From contig CAYLUN010000011.1 of NCBI GenBank assembly GCA_964386865.1, positions 42,439 to 106,438 on the forward strand: 64,000 nt of DNA, in the 5' to 3' direction. This stretch comes from CAYLUN01 sp964386865. Its GTDB lineage: Bacteria > Verrucomicrobiota > Kiritimatiellia > RFP12 > UBA1067. The notes under the pieces are model-generated. The model made no database searches and was not told where the DNA came from. It saw nothing but the letters and a program-made list of their open reading frames with translations. Shown piece after piece: positions 34,005 to 42,128 of this stretch. Made by a program: the position numbers and the translations under genes. How positions within the stretch are numbered: the stretch's first letter is position 1; each line of letters opens with the position of its first letter.

Positions 34005-35213
34005 TTATGCCCGCGTTCCGCAGGAGCGGCGGACGACAAGGGGAGCGTCGAGCAGGATCTCGCGCGGGGGCGTGCCGGGCTCGCGCAGGCGCTGGAGCAG
34101 CGTCTGGACGGCGACCGCGCCGATCTGCTCGCAGGGCTGGTGGATGGTGGTCAGCGGGGGCGAGAGCAGGTTGGCGTATTGCACGTCGTCGAAGCTGGCA
34201 AGACGGACGTCGTCCGGCACGTGAACGCCCAGACTCGCGAGCGTGACCAGCAGCCGCGCGGCGGTGGCGTCGTTGGCGCAAATGAGGGCGTCCGGCCGCG
34301 TAGGGCAGGCGTCCTCGCCTGTCTCATTCCTCAAGGTGCGGGACAGGTGGAGCGACTGCCGGCCGGAGGCGTGGACAGGCGGGGACGCCTGTCCTACGAT
34401 GTTCCGCACGAAGGCGGCATCGTCCGGATCACCGTAGGCGGTCTGGCTGGAGGTCCAGGGAATGCCTGCGTTGAGGTGCGCGTCGTGCACGCCGGCGATG
34501 CGCTGCAGGACGGTTGGAGCCGAGCCGGGGCGAGAGACGAAGGTGATGTGTCGGGCGCCGACACGGAGCAGATGCTCCGCGATCCGGTAGCCGGCGGCCA
34601 GGTTGTCGATGCCGACCACGTCATAGGCGCTGCGCTCGGGGAAGCTGACGATGTCGCGGTCGAGCAGGACCACGGGGATGCGGCTGGCGGCGAGCGTGCG
34701 GATAATCTCCTGATTGATCGCCTCGCGCCCGGGGATGAGTTCGAGCGGCTCCAGGAAGACGCCTGCGACCTCTTGGCGCACATACTGGGAGCAGAGTTCG
34801 AGCGCCCGGTTGGCGCGGGTTTCGAGGTCAGCCGACGACGAGTCGCCCCAGAGGAGCGTGTAGCCCGCCTGCTGGCTGCGCCGGGCGATTTCCGCGCAAA
34901 TCGGTGTGAAGATCTCGGTGGTGCCGTGTCCGGGGATGATCATGCCGAAATAGCCCGTGGTGGGGCGAGCCGTTTGGCTGAGATAGGTGCCGGAACCCGG
35001 GCGGCGGTCCAGGTAGCCGGCGGCCTTCAGGTCGCGCAGGGCGCGTGAGACGGTCGGCCTCGAGATGTTAAAGCGCTTCACGAGCTGGGCCTCGCTCGGC
35101 AGACGGCGGTGGGTGTCGAACTTGCCGGCGAGAATGTCCTCTTTCAGCGCCTCAAAAATCTGCTGGTGCTTCGGCAGATTGCCGAGGGCTTCGGTCTTGT
35201 CGGTCGGTGTCAT
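34005..35213 (-). CDS. GntR/LacI hybrid transcriptional regulator with in-frame repeat insert
   Basis: 402 aa from ATG 35213 (AGGGG upstream; GTG 35231 possible). An N-terminal GntR winged helix at about 12-80 (LPSEAQLVKRFNISRPTVSR, GYLDRRPGSGTYLSQ) is fused to a LacI/periplasmic-binding-type sensor (TTGYFGMIIPGHGTTEIFTP, GIDNLAAGYRIAEHLL, PDALICANDATAARLL, VPDDVRLASFDDVQ). This AraR-like architecture normally binds a sugar and derepresses catabolic genes. Residues about 273-305 are encoded by a 98-bp palindromic repeat and fall between two conserved sensor segments. The gene is divergent from the GH-A glycosidase, which is its most likely target together with itself. Confidence 0.88.
   Translation of the reverse strand: MTPTDKTEALGNLPKHQQIFEALKEDILAGKFDTHRRLPSEAQLVKRFNISRPTVSRALRDLKAAGYLDRRPGSGTYLSQTARPTTGYFGMIIPGHGTTEIFTPICAEIARRSQQAGYTLLWGDSSSADLETRANRALELCSQYVRQEVAGVFLEPLELIPGREAINQEIIRTLAASRIPVVLLDRDIVSFPERSAYDVVGIDNLAAGYRIAEHLLRVGARHITFVSRPGSAPTVLQRIAGVHDAHLNAGIPWTSSQTAYGDPDDAAFVRNIVGQASPPVHASGRQSLHLSRTLRNETGEDACPTRPDALICANDATAARLLVTLASLGVHVPDDVRLASFDDVQYANLLSPPLTTIHQPCEQIGAVAVQTLLQRLREPGTPPREILLDAPLVVRRSCGTRA
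34300..34397. repeat. 98-bp palindromic element inside the regulator gene
   Basis: Left end GTAGGGCAGGCGTCC and right end GGACGCCTGTCCTAC are the outer parts of 24-base inverted repeats (34300-34323 and 34374-34397, 22 of 24 pairing). In the regulator frame it reads VGQASPPVHASG...TGEDACPT, a peptide pattern that recurs in PVC genomes as translated repeat. It keeps the frame open. Confidence 0.8.
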
Positions 35214-35295
35214 GCTAAATCCCCTTTTCACAATGCGAAGCCTGCCGTCCTGCCAGTCAGATAGCCTTCAGCCTGTCAGCCTCTATCAGGCTCAA

Positions 35296-35345
35296 GCTGA
35301 TAATACAGATTTTTTTATGAAAGACATTTTTACGTTAGCACTGTT
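35296..35345 (+). promoter_or_regulatory. Conserved 50-bp upstream block, copy A
   Basis: Starts GCTGATAATACAG followed by a T run and an AT-rich stretch ending near TTAGCACT. The same 13-mer and 36 of 50 ungapped positions recur at 51351-51400. It lies 75 bases before the GH-A gene. An inverted repeat TATCAG/CTGATA (35284-35302) overlaps its left edge, so it may carry a promoter plus an operator for the divergent regulator. Confidence 0.5.
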
Positions 35346-35418
35346 GTCGTTGACGTGTCAATATGGGGATATGGCTTGTTGGGGAAGAAGGCGGTTCGGC
35401 TAGAAAGCGAGGCGAACA

Positions 35419-36987
35419 ATGAAAGAACAGGTTGATGTGAGAGGGTTTCTGGCGCTTGTTGTTTCCGGGTGCTTAGCAGCATCTGGATTTTCTGCCGAGC
35501 AGACGGACCGGCTACTGCCAGCGCCTGCTGGAAACAGCCCGAACCCCGTTGAAGTTCGAGTCAATCTGGAAAAGGTCGTCCACACGATGGCCGGCGGCAT
35601 AGGGGCCTCGTGGCATGCCATGGGGCCGGATGTCGTTCATTACCCCGATTTGATCGGGCGTGATAACCGCGCGTGCAAAGGTAGCGCTTATGGAGGCAAC
35701 CCACCCGTCATCCCGGCGTTCGACAAGGCCTGGGAGGACGTTTACCGCCATGCCCGCTGGCTGGGTCTTGATTTCATTCGCGTGGAAATCGCCATGGACA
35801 TGTACAATCCCCAGCGTGGAGAGTTCGTCTGGGACAACGACGAGATGAAAACCCTGTACCGCATTCTCGAGCACTGCTCGAAGAACAAGGTTGATGTGTA
35901 CATGACGATGCAGTGGCAGGGCGTGGCGTGGAACGCGCATCCGGGGGTCAACCGTCTGCAAAGCTCGCCGAAATCGGCCGAGGATTTCGCCGTCAGCTAC
36001 GCGACCCTGCTGGCGCACCTCGTCAAGGACAGGGGGTACGACTGCATCCGGTGGATCACCGTGAACAACGAGCCCGGCATGAAGGTCGGCTGGTGGCAAG
36101 GCCCCGGCGGCGAGCCGGATTCCATCATGCCCGCCCTGCGAGCCACGCGTGCCGAGCTGGACAAGCGAGGCTTGCAGGGGATTGCGCTGAGCGGCCCGGA
36201 CGGCCATGAAATCAATTCAGGCAACTTCGATCCCAGTGATCCGGCTGTTGGCGCGGTGTCCATGCACAGCTACACCGGGAAATTCAAGAGTAAGTTTGCC
36301 GAGGGGCTCAAGGCGGCCAGGGAACGCAAACAGCCTTTCTTTCTCGCCGAATTCGGCACCTTCTTCATGGCTAAGTTTGAGGGTGAAAACATGGCTTTGG
36401 GAGGCCCACGCTCTGAAGCCCCGAAAAGCTACGATGACCAGATGAAAAATGCCGAAAAAATCCTGGCTGGGTTAAATATGGGCGTTGACGGCTTCAACCG
36501 CTGGAGTTTTCTCAACCGAGGAGACCTCGACGGGCAATGGCAGTTGGTGCGCACCTGGAACCCCAACCTGTGGGATTTCAAAAAGACCGTGGAGCCTGAG
36601 CCGGTTCCTTACTACAGCTTCGGGATTATCACCCGGTTCACCGCCAAGCACTCCTCGGTGCTTGAGACCCGCAGTGACAGCGAAAATCTGCTTGCCGCGG
36701 CCTTGCGCAGCCCCAAGGGTCAGCTGACGCTACTTCTGCTCAACCTCTCTCAGGAAGGCGCTGAGGTGAGTGTCGGATTCTCCATCCCACAGCAAACACT
36801 CTCGCTGAAATGCTATCAGGTGACGAGCGCTGCGGTGTCAGCTCCCGGCTTCAACCTGCAGGCAGTCAATACCGCTACAATTGATAAGGATAAGCCGACA
36901 TTGAAAGTCTCGCTCCCAGCGAGAAGTATCACGGCTTACACCACCTACGCCTTGAATCCGGCTGCGGATGGAATCATGAGTGAATGA
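35419..36987 (+). CDS. Secreted clan GH-A glycosidase
   Basis: 522 aa. Signal peptide (VRGFLALVVSGCLAASGFSA), then a TIM-barrel glycosidase. The acid/base candidate is E218 in ITVNNEPG (end of strand 4) and the nucleophile candidate E311 in FFLAEFGTFF (strand 7). C-terminal beta-sandwich at about 420-515 (LLAAALRSPKGQLTLLLLN). The layout recalls GH30/GH39/GH5 exo-enzymes; the family is not decided. GAGG seven bases before ATG 35419. It is divergent from the GntR/LacI regulator, which suggests sugar-induced expression. GC content is lower than that of the flanking genes. Confidence 0.82.
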   Translation: MKEQVDVRGFLALVVSGCLAASGFSAEQTDRLLPAPAGNSPNPVEVRVNLEKVVHTMAGGIGASWHAMGPDVVHYPDLIGRDNRACKGSAYGGNPPVIPAFDKAWEDVYRHARWLGLDFIRVEIAMDMYNPQRGEFVWDNDEMKTLYRILEHCSKNKVDVYMTMQWQGVAWNAHPGVNRLQSSPKSAEDFAVSYATLLAHLVKDRGYDCIRWITVNNEPGMKVGWWQGPGGEPDSIMPALRATRAELDKRGLQGIALSGPDGHEINSGNFDPSDPAVGAVSMHSYTGKFKSKFAEGLKAARERKQPFFLAEFGTFFMAKFEGENMALGGPRSEAPKSYDDQMKNAEKILAGLNMGVDGFNRWSFLNRGDLDGQWQLVRTWNPNLWDFKKTVEPEPVPYYSFGIITRFTAKHSSVLETRSDSENLLAAALRSPKGQLTLLLLNLSQEGAEVSVGFSIPQQTLSLKCYQVTSAAVSAPGFNLQAVNTATIDKDKPTLKVSLPARSITAYTTYALNPAADGIMSE

Positions 36988-37111
36988 GCGGCTCGGCGCA
37001 GCCTCGCCCTCCACCCTGCGGGTTTGCTTATACAATGGAGGGCAAAGCTGTGCTGAGCCTTCCTCAAGGCAACGCAAGTGCTTTTATCATAGCGCCATTC
37101 GGGACAAGAAC

Positions 37112-37402
37112 ATGAGCAAGTATTCGCATGGTATATCGTTGGTATTGCTGGGTGCTACGGCCGCCTTTGCCGCAGCCGACAAACCCAACGTCCTGTTCAT
37201 TGCCGTGGACGATCTGCGCCCGGAAATGGGGTGCTACGGCAACAGCGTGATCAAGACACCCAACTTCGACCGGCTGGCTGCGCGCGGAATGGTGCTCAGG
37301 CACGCCTGCTGCCAGCAGGCGGTGTGCAGCCCGTCGCGCAGCTCGCTCATGACCGGGCGGCGGCTGGACGCGACGCGCGTGTGGGATTTGGAAACGCATT
37401 AA
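37112..37402 (+). pseudogene. 5' fragment of an iduronate-2-sulfatase-type sulfatase
   Basis: 96 codons: signal peptide (GISLVLLGATAAFAAA), the metal-binding start NVLFIAVDDLRPEMGCYG, and the formylglycine motif C72-SPSRSSLMTGRR. The frame then stops right after VWDLETH. About 80% of a normal sulfatase is missing, including the rest of the active site. The next, intact sulfatase starts 16 bases later, so recombination between sulfatase genes is likely. The 124-base gap 36988-37111 shows nothing clear. Confidence 0.75.
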
Positions 37403-37417
37403 TATGGGGGAAGCCAA

Positions 37418-39004
37418 ATGAGAAAGCTCGTGCTCGCGTCGTTAACCGCATTGATCCTGTCTCCTGTATTTGGCGCAGAGTCGCGCCCCAACATCATCCT
37501 CATCCTTGCAGACGACATGGGTTACGGCGACCCTGGCTGCTACGGCGGCACGCTCGCGCCGACGCCGGCGATCGATTCGCTGGCGCGCGACGGCGTGCGG
37601 TGCACCGACGGCTATGTTACCGCGCCGGTGTGCGCCCCGAGCCGCTGCGGGATGATGACCGGTGCTTACAATCAGCGCTTCGGCATGCAGTGGAACGAAG
37701 ACCGCTCGAAGTATACTGTCGGCCCGCACAAGCTGCTGCCCCAGGCGCTGAAGGCGGCCGGCTACGTTACAGGGCACATCGGCAAGTGGAACGTCGGCGC
37801 CGACATCGCCGGCTGTTTCGACGAGACCTGTGACACGATTGATTGGGAGGCAGACTACTTCCCGGGTGCCGACGGCAAGTACTTCGGCGTCGATGACCCG
37901 GTGAATAACGCGTCGAGCAAGCGGCAGGGCGTGTGGGGCCCTGAGAGGCCGGGCGAGGAGTACCTGACGGACCGCATCGGCCGCCACGCCGTCGAGTTCG
38001 TTGAGAAACACAAGGCACAGCCGTTCTTCCTCTATCTCGCCTTCAACGCCGTGCACAGCCCGTGGAGCGCGAAGACGTCGGACCGCGAGAAGTTCGCGCA
38101 CATCAAAGAGCTGCCGCTCAACTTCTACGCGGCGATGATCGCGTCGCTCGACGAGAACATCGGGCGTGTGCTCGCCAAGCTGAAAGAGGCCGGGCTTGAT
38201 CAGAACACCCTTGTCGTGTTTGTCAGCGACAACGGCCCGGCGCTCGGGAAGCCAGCCATCAAAGTCTGGCCGGAAAGTTGGCCGGAGGAAATCCTCGTCG
38301 GATCGGCCGGCCCGCTGAGCGGCCACAAAGCGCAGTTTCTCGAAGGCGGCATCCGCGAGCCGTTCATCCTGCGCTGGCCCGCGAAGCTCAAGGCCGGGCA
38401 AACCTACCGCCAGCCAGTCAGCACCATGGACTTCTACGCCACGTTCTGCGCCGCCTCCGGCACGCCCGTGCCTGCTGGTACGACGCTCGACGGAGTCAAC
38501 CTGCTGCCTTATCTGAGCGGCGACAAAACCGGCGCGCCGCACGAGATCCTGTTCTGGAAGAACGGCGACCAAGGCGCGGTGCGGCAGGGCGACTGGAAGC
38601 TCGTCATCAGTGCGTGGAAGCCGAAGCTGCAGATCTTCAACCTCGCGGACGACATCGGCGAGAAACGCGATCTCGCCAACGAGAAGCCGGAGCTGGTTGC
38701 GAAACTTCAGAAATCGTGGCTTGACTGGAGCGCGCCGCTGCCGCCCCGCGCGAACCCGCCCGCCGACAAGTCCGGCAAGGCCGGCGCGGACAAGAAAGCC
38801 GCTGGCAGCGGAAAGCCGCCACAGAACCGCGGCGCGCTGTTTGAGGCGAAGGATAAGAACCATGATGGCCAGCTGAGCCCGGAGGAGTTTCTGGCCGGAC
38901 AGACCGACCCAGAGGCCGCGAAGGTTCACTTTGAGAAATGGGACGCCGACAAGGACAAGCACCTGTCACAGGGTGAATTCATCAACTTTGGGAAAGCCAA
39001 ATGA
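37418..39004 (+). CDS. Secreted sulfatase with C-terminal EF-hands
   Basis: 528 aa. Signal peptide RKLVLASLTALILSPVFGA. S1-type sulfatase: RPNIILILADDMGYGD (metal aspartates), the formylglycine motif C72-APSR with TGAYNQR, HIGKWNVG, FVSDNGPALG and GHKAQFLEGGIREP. The C-terminal extension at about 445-528 is Lys/Pro-rich and ends in two EF-hand loops (DKNHDGQLSPEE, DADKDKHLSQGE), a common PVC feature. It removes sulfate esters from glycans outside the cytoplasm after formylglycine formation by a maturase not seen here. GGGGGAAG precedes ATG 37418. The stop overlaps the next frame by ATGA. Confidence 0.92.
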   Translation: MRKLVLASLTALILSPVFGAESRPNIILILADDMGYGDPGCYGGTLAPTPAIDSLARDGVRCTDGYVTAPVCAPSRCGMMTGAYNQRFGMQWNEDRSKYTVGPHKLLPQALKAAGYVTGHIGKWNVGADIAGCFDETCDTIDWEADYFPGADGKYFGVDDPVNNASSKRQGVWGPERPGEEYLTDRIGRHAVEFVEKHKAQPFFLYLAFNAVHSPWSAKTSDREKFAHIKELPLNFYAAMIASLDENIGRVLAKLKEAGLDQNTLVVFVSDNGPALGKPAIKVWPESWPEEILVGSAGPLSGHKAQFLEGGIREPFILRWPAKLKAGQTYRQPVSTMDFYATFCAASGTPVPAGTTLDGVNLLPYLSGDKTGAPHEILFWKNGDQGAVRQGDWKLVISAWKPKLQIFNLADDIGEKRDLANEKPELVAKLQKSWLDWSAPLPPRANPPADKSGKAGADKKAAGSGKPPQNRGALFEAKDKNHDGQLSPEEFLAGQTDPEAAKVHFEKWDADKDKHLSQGEFINFGKAK

Positions 39005-39360
39005 ATGCGAGTGATCTCCGAAGCGACACCATGGCCCAGCCCACGCCTGCCATGCGCGAAGCAATGGCAGGCGCTGAGGTGGGCGATGATGTGTTCGGTG
39101 TCGATCCAGCCGAGCAACGCCTCGAAGCCCCGGTTGCGGGGTCGCGCGACTTCATTCAGCGGGCGAGGCGGTTTCGCAAGATGTTCGGCGGCGGGATGCG
39201 GCAAGCGGGGATTCTGGCCGCAGGGGATCTTTACGCGCTGGAGCATCAACGTTCCCGCCTGGCCGACGACCATGCGAACGTTCGCGCACTTGCCCAAGGG
39301 CTGTTCCGTTTGTCCGGCATCAAACTTGATCCCGCCACTAAGCAGCTGAGAGAGTCATGA
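39001..39360 (+). pseudogene. Internally deleted, truncated copy of threonine aldolase
   Basis: 119 codons. Residues 1-46 match the start of the intact aldolase at 42129-43169 (LRSDTMAQPTPAMREAM). Residues 47-109 match its positions 216 onward (GSRDFIQRARRFRKMFGGGM). About 166 residues, including the PLP lysine, are deleted in frame, and the C-terminus is lost after LDPAT. The shared DNA is very similar, so duplication and deletion look recent. The fold cannot be active. Confidence 0.85.
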
Positions 39361-39516
39361 AGAACAGGCTCGCACTCCTTGCCGCTATCCCGCGCCCGCC
39401 ACATCCCGGGCCTGTATCCGCACACGTTCCGGCACTACGGCTTCGGGGTGGCCATTGCGTGGCTGAGCTCTCAGAAGATTCCTGACCGAAAGCACTCACA
39501 AAAGGCGAAAACATGA
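39361..39516 (+). pseudogene. Short open remnant, possibly recombinase-derived
   Basis: A 51-codon frame without a start reads ARHIPGLYPHTFRHYGFGVA, where PHTFRH resembles box II of tyrosine recombinases. Too short to be sure. It runs into the first bases of the serine dehydratase gene and supports the view that this stretch is a patchwork of broken genes. Confidence 0.25.
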
Positions 39517-41096
39517 AGACCATCAGCATTCTGAATCAGGTGCTAGGCCCGGTGATGCGCGGGCCATCCAGCTCGCACACGGCTGGCGCATTTCACATTG
39601 GCAGCTTGGCGCGCTCCATGCTTCGCGGCGCTCCGAAGCGCGCCACAATCTCGTTTGACCCGGAGGGATCGTATGCGGCGACGTATGAGACGCAGGGCGC
39701 AGACCGCGGCTTCGCGATGGGCCTGATGAACAAGCCGCTGACCGACGAATCCTTTTTCACTGCGCTGCGCGATGCGTCGGACGCTGGAGTGCGTCTAGCG
39801 TATCAAGTCCGCCCGCTCGCCGGTGCGGACCACCCCAACACGACCGACCTCGACATGGACGCGGCGGACGGGCGCAGGCTGCATCTCGTGGCGCGGTCCA
39901 TCGGCGGCGGCGAGGTGGAAATCACGCGCGTGGATGGCCGCCCCGTGCTTTTCAACGGAACCTCCTACGAGGCCCTCGTCGAGGTGCCCTCCGCGCAGGC
40001 CGGTGCGGTGGAGGCGTTGCTCTGTGAAGGCGGCGATCTTCTGGAGCGCCCGGTCGTCGCACCTGCCGGTGGTGTCGTGCGGTTCACCACGCGGCGGAAG
40101 CAGGCGTTTGCGGAAAGTGTCCGCGCACAGCTCCTCGCGCACGACGCGGCGGCCTGTGTGTGGGAAGCGACGCCGGTTTACTTCGTGCAAAAAGGCGCGC
40201 CGCTATTTTCCAGTGCGGCGGAGATGGTGAGCATCGCGGAGGAGCGCGGCTGCTCGCTCGGCCGCGTGGCGCTTGCGCATGAGGCGCAACTGCTCGGCAT
40301 GAGCGAGGCGGAGGTCATCGCGGAAATGCTGCGGCGTTACGACATCATGGTCCGCTCGGTCGAGCGCGGGCTGGATCCGGCCTTCACCGGGCTGCAGCTG
40401 CTGCCCGCCTGCGCAGGCACGATCTTCAAAGCCGAGGCCGAGGGCCGGCTCTCTGTGCGCAGCCTGAATACGCGGGCGGCTGCGCGGGCGCTGGCGGTGA
40501 TGCACGTGGATGGTGCGATGGGCGTCATCTGCGCAGCACCCACAGGAGGCTCAGCAGGAGTGATTCCGGGAACGCTGGTGACGCTGGACGAGGAGCGGAA
40601 CCTGACGCGCGAGCAGATCGCGCTCGCGCTGCTCGCGGCGGGCGCGGTCGGCGTGATTCTCGCCACTCGCGGCACCTTTGCCGCCGAGGTTGCGGGCTGC
40701 CAGGTGGAGATTGGCGCATCGGGCGCGATGGCGGCTGCCGCTGTGGTGGACGCCGTGGGGGGCACGGCGCGGCAGGCGTGCGATGCCGCGGCGATTGGTT
40801 TTCAAAATACAATGGGCAGCGTGTGCGACCTGCTGCACGGCATGGTCGAAATTCCTTGCCACACACGCAACGGCGCCGCCGCCGCAAACGCCTTCGTGAA
40901 CGCCGACCTCGTGCTCGGCGGCTACACAAACTTCATCCCGCTGGATGAAACCATTGATGCCGTTTATGCCGTCGGCCTCGCGATGCCGTCCGAGCTGCGC
41001 TGCACGTCCAAAGGCGGCCTCGCCATCGCGCCTTCCGCCCAGGCGCTGAAACCCGATTGTTACGCTTCCAAATGTACAGCTTGTGCAAAAACATGA
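39513..41096 (+). CDS. sdaA: L-serine dehydratase, iron-sulfur type (fused beta-alpha)
   Basis: 527 aa. The N-terminal beta domain has MRGPSSSHTAGAFHIG. The C-terminal alpha domain has AAPTGGSAGVIPG, GCQVEIGASGAM, VCDLLHGMVEIPCHTRNGAA and a cysteine-containing tail (SKCTACAKT). Cysteines in GCQ, VCD and IPC fit the three-ligand [4Fe-4S] cluster. It deaminates L-serine to pyruvate. The gene overlaps the next one by ATGA. With the OCD-like and threonine aldolase genes it forms a hydroxy-amino-acid module. Confidence 0.9.
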   Translation: MKTISILNQVLGPVMRGPSSSHTAGAFHIGSLARSMLRGAPKRATISFDPEGSYAATYETQGADRGFAMGLMNKPLTDESFFTALRDASDAGVRLAYQVRPLAGADHPNTTDLDMDAADGRRLHLVARSIGGGEVEITRVDGRPVLFNGTSYEALVEVPSAQAGAVEALLCEGGDLLERPVVAPAGGVVRFTTRRKQAFAESVRAQLLAHDAAACVWEATPVYFVQKGAPLFSSAAEMVSIAEERGCSLGRVALAHEAQLLGMSEAEVIAEMLRRYDIMVRSVERGLDPAFTGLQLLPACAGTIFKAEAEGRLSVRSLNTRAAARALAVMHVDGAMGVICAAPTGGSAGVIPGTLVTLDEERNLTREQIALALLAAGAVGVILATRGTFAAEVAGCQVEIGASGAMAAAAVVDAVGGTARQACDAAAIGFQNTMGSVCDLLHGMVEIPCHTRNGAAAANAFVNADLVLGGYTNFIPLDETIDAVYAVGLAMPSELRCTSKGGLAIAPSAQALKPDCYASKCTACAKT

Positions 41097-42079
41097 AAAC
41101 AACACCCCTCTATCTCTCGGCTGATGCCATCCGTCGCTCGTTGCCCATGAACGAAGCCATCGAGGCCATGCGCGACGCCTTCGCGCAGCTGGCGCGCGGC
41201 GAGGTGCAGCTGCCCCCTCGCATACGGCTGGATGCGGCCTCCGAGCACGGCGTGGCGCTGGTCATGCCGTGCCATTCCGCGTCGCAGAAGCTCTTTTCGG
41301 TGAAGTTCATCACCCTCTTCCAGGACAATGCGCAGAGCGGCTTGCCGCTCATCCAGTCTACGGTGATGCTCAGCGATGGCTGCAACGGCGCTCCGCTCGC
41401 CCTGATGGACGGCGCCAGCCTGACCGCCATCCGCACCGGCGCGGCCACGGGGCTCGCCACCGGTCTGCTGGCGCGACCCGAGGCGGCGGCCGTCGCCATC
41501 ATCGGCGCCGGCGTTCAGGCGCGCACCCAGTTGGAGGCGGTCAGCTGCGTCCGTCGCATCCAGCGCGCGCGGGTGTTCGACCGCAACCAGGAGCTGGCCG
41601 CGCGCTTTGCGTTGGAGATGCAGCGGCAGCTGGGTTTCGCCGTCGAGCATGCCGCGTCGCCGTCCGCAGCGCTGCAAGGCGCCGACATCATCTGCACGGC
41701 TACGCCCTCTGCAGCGCCCGTCTTCGACGACCGCGACGTAAGGCCCGGCACGCACGTCAACGCCATCGGCGTCTTTCGGGCCGACATGGCTGAGGTTCCC
41801 GCCGCAACGGTCTGCCGTGCTCACGTCGTGGTGGACCATCACGCCTCTGCGCTGGAAGAAGCTGGCGACCTGCTCATGCCGCTCCACGCCGGGTTGATCT
41901 CCGAGCAGCATTTCGCAACCGAGCTTGGACAGCTGGTTCTCGGCCAGAAACCAGGCCGCACATCGGCCGAGCAAGTCACGCTCTTCAAGTCCGTCGGCGT
42001 GGCGATTCAGGATTTGTGCGCGGCGGCCCGCGCGTTGGCTAACGCCCGGCGGCTCGGACTCGGGACGCCCCTTCAGTAA
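41093..42079 (+). CDS. Ornithine cyclodeaminase/mu-crystallin family dehydrogenase
   Basis: 328 aa from ATG 41093, coupled to the serine dehydratase stop (ATGA). Family features: LPPRIRLD near the N-terminus, SVKFITLF with the conserved lysine, the Rossmann motif AIIGAGVQARTQLEAV, and GTHVNAIGVFRADMAEV. Members include ornithine cyclodeaminase, alanine dehydrogenase and ketimine reductases. Coupling to serine dehydratase, which yields pyruvate or dehydroalanine-type imines, favours an imine/oxo-acid reductase or alanine dehydrogenase; this is inference. Confidence 0.85.
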   Translation: MKTTPLYLSADAIRRSLPMNEAIEAMRDAFAQLARGEVQLPPRIRLDAASEHGVALVMPCHSASQKLFSVKFITLFQDNAQSGLPLIQSTVMLSDGCNGAPLALMDGASLTAIRTGAATGLATGLLARPEAAAVAIIGAGVQARTQLEAVSCVRRIQRARVFDRNQELAARFALEMQRQLGFAVEHAASPSAALQGADIICTATPSAAPVFDDRDVRPGTHVNAIGVFRADMAEVPAATVCRAHVVVDHHASALEEAGDLLMPLHAGLISEQHFATELGQLVLGQKPGRTSAEQVTLFKSVGVAIQDLCAAARALANARRLGLGTPLQ

Positions 42080-42128
42080 AAACATACCGTATTGCTCACC
42101 CCCGACAAACTCCTAGGAGCCGCGACGC

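Noticed and set aside
33473..34039. 188-residue version of the TRL-like protein
   Set aside because: The AGGAGG site and lipoprotein signal place the start at 33796; the extra 81 codons are intergenic.
36980..37111. Upstream extension of the sulfatase fragment
   Set aside because: The frame is open from 36980, but the signal peptide begins at 37112 and the upstream residues look like non-coding translation.
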